A program made the position numbers and the translations under genes. A model generated the notes under the pieces. The model had not been told where the DNA came from. It did no database searches and saw nothing but the letters and a program-made list of their open reading frames with translations. From assembly GCA_963752585.1 (NCBI GenBank), contig CAVVYV010000008.1, positions 62,001 through 126,000 of the forward strand: a stretch of 64,000 nucleotides of DNA, written 5' to 3'. How positions within the stretch are numbered: position 1 is the stretch's first letter; each line of letters opens with the position of its first letter. This document shows, in pieces, positions 63,392-64,000 of the stretch. Origin of the DNA: CAVVYV01 sp963752585. Its GTDB lineage: Bacteria; Actinomycetota; Thermoleophilia; Solirubrobacterales; 70-9.

Positions 63392-64000
63392 CGAGCTACG
63401 CGCTCGGGCCGCGGCTCCAGCTCGACCTCGATCTCCTGCTCGTCTCCGTCGCGCAGCACCAGCAGGGTCACCGTCTGCCCCGGGCGCTGCCGCGAGATCA
63501 GCTCGGCGAGGTCGCTCTCCGCCTTCAGGCGCTGCCCGTTGACGGCGATGATCACGTCCCCGCCGGTCCTGATCCGGGCCCCCTGGAAGGTCTGCTGCCC
63601 GGACGCCCCCTCGATTCCCGGCGTCGTCGGCGGGCCCGTCCGGGACCACCTCGGAGATCAGGGCGCCGGTGTCGGTCCCGAGGTCGAGCTCGTCGGCGAG
63701 CTGGGGCCAGATCGCCTGGGTGGTGACGCCGAGGTAGGCGTACTCGACCTTGCCGCTCTCGCGCAGCTGGTCGAGCGAGTAGCGGATCGCGGTCACCGGG
63801 ATCGCGAAGCCGACCCCGAGTTCGTCCCGGACGAGCTCTCGATCTGCTGGTTGATCCCGATCACCCTGCCGTCGGCATCGAGCAGGGGCCCGCCGGAGTT
63901 GCCGGGGTTGATCGAGGCGTCGGTCTGGATCGCGTTGTCGACCGTGAACTGGGTGAGCGAGTTGATCGAGCGGTCGGTGGCGGAGATGATCCCGACCGAG
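63388..64000 (-). CDS. HtrA/DegP-type serine protease with PDZ domain (N-terminus outside window), frameshifts
   Basis: The trypsin-like fold carries DNAIQTDASINPGNSGGPLLD with the nucleophile Ser in GNSGGP and continues GRVIGINQQI. The PDZ domain follows (VEYAYLGVTTQAIWPQLADE, TGGDVIIAVNGQRLKAESDL, VTLLVLRDGDEQEIEVEL). One missing base at the C run of 63814-63817 and one extra at 63617-63619 break the frame; correcting them gives a continuous C-terminal ~205 residues. Envelope quality-control protease, probably anchored upstream of the window edge. Confidence 0.9.

Overview
The window is high-GC bacterial DNA with the gene order of an actinobacterial replication-origin region. The dnaA-dnaN-recF-dciA-gyrB-gyrA block runs leftwards, and the rpmH-rnpA-yidD-yidC-jag-rsmG-parA-parB block runs rightwards. 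The oriC-proximal kinase/phosphatase/FHA/cell-wall cluster, the split cytochrome b with a fused cytochrome c, and GTG/TTG and leaderless starts suggest Actinomycetota, most plausibly a deep lineage such as Thermoleophilia (Solirubrobacterales-like). That placement is inferred from gene content and was not tested against a database.

Layout. 0-11.3 kb: a mostly minus-strand, translationally coupled signalling and cell-envelope operon (polytopic kinase, fhaA, fhaB, pstP, ftsW/rodA, pbpA, PASTA kinase pknB, ddl), with a further membrane kinase entering from the left. 11.4-14 kb: a CARDB-like membrane protein, pheA and an HNH nuclease. 14-23.5 kb: gyrA, gyrB, dciA, recF, dnaN, a 79-bp dnaN-dnaA spacer with origin-like sequence, and dnaA. 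23.7-28.3 kb: rpmH to parB, then tRNA-Ile. 28.4-32.6 kb: AraC regulator, VOC protein, SRPBCC protein, bifunctional nuclease, and a second ddl coupled to an aminotransferase. 32.7-39.6 kb: membrane and glycan-type genes, a YmdB-like phosphoesterase and an ABC exporter. 39.7-43 kb: hemB, a fused siroheme-decarboxylase-like gene (AhbA-AhbB) and hemL. 43-48 kb: menaquinol:cytochrome c reductase genes, menG/ubiE and a polyprenyl diphosphate synthase. 48-53.5 kb: dcd, tatA, tatC, a helical membrane-anchored protein, tRNA-Lys, a small membrane protein, a UDP-sugar dehydrogenase and small membrane ORFs. 53.5-59.2 kb (minus): rpsF-ssb-rpsR-rplI-dnaB-DnaC-like loader-purA. 59.2-64 kb: a proline-rich envelope protein, two trehalose-forming glycosyltransferases (otsA and a TreT-like GT4), an inositol-monophosphatase-like enzyme and an HtrA protease cut by the window end.

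Two window-wide patterns matter for anyone using this annotation. First, many genes are interrupted by single-base indels, most of them in or beside short homopolymers (gyrA, rsmG, the GT87-like gene, the coiled-coil protein, purA, dnaC-like, dnaB, ssb, otsA, treT-like, IMPase, htrA). They are much denser after 49.8 kb, and look like assembly or sequencing errors rather than decay because every broken frame resumes a conserved protein. Second, at least a dozen genes have a TANNNT -10 hexamer ending only 6-9 nt before the start codon and no Shine-Dalgarno sequence, the signature of leaderless transcription.

The most interesting biological points are the AhbAB fusion inside a haem operon, the co-occurrence of DciA and a DnaC/DnaI-like loader, the very compact origin-like spacer, the histone-H1-like tails on both gyrase subunits, possible AUC/AUA start codons in fhaA and hemL, and a large three-tier hairpin between yidC and jag.
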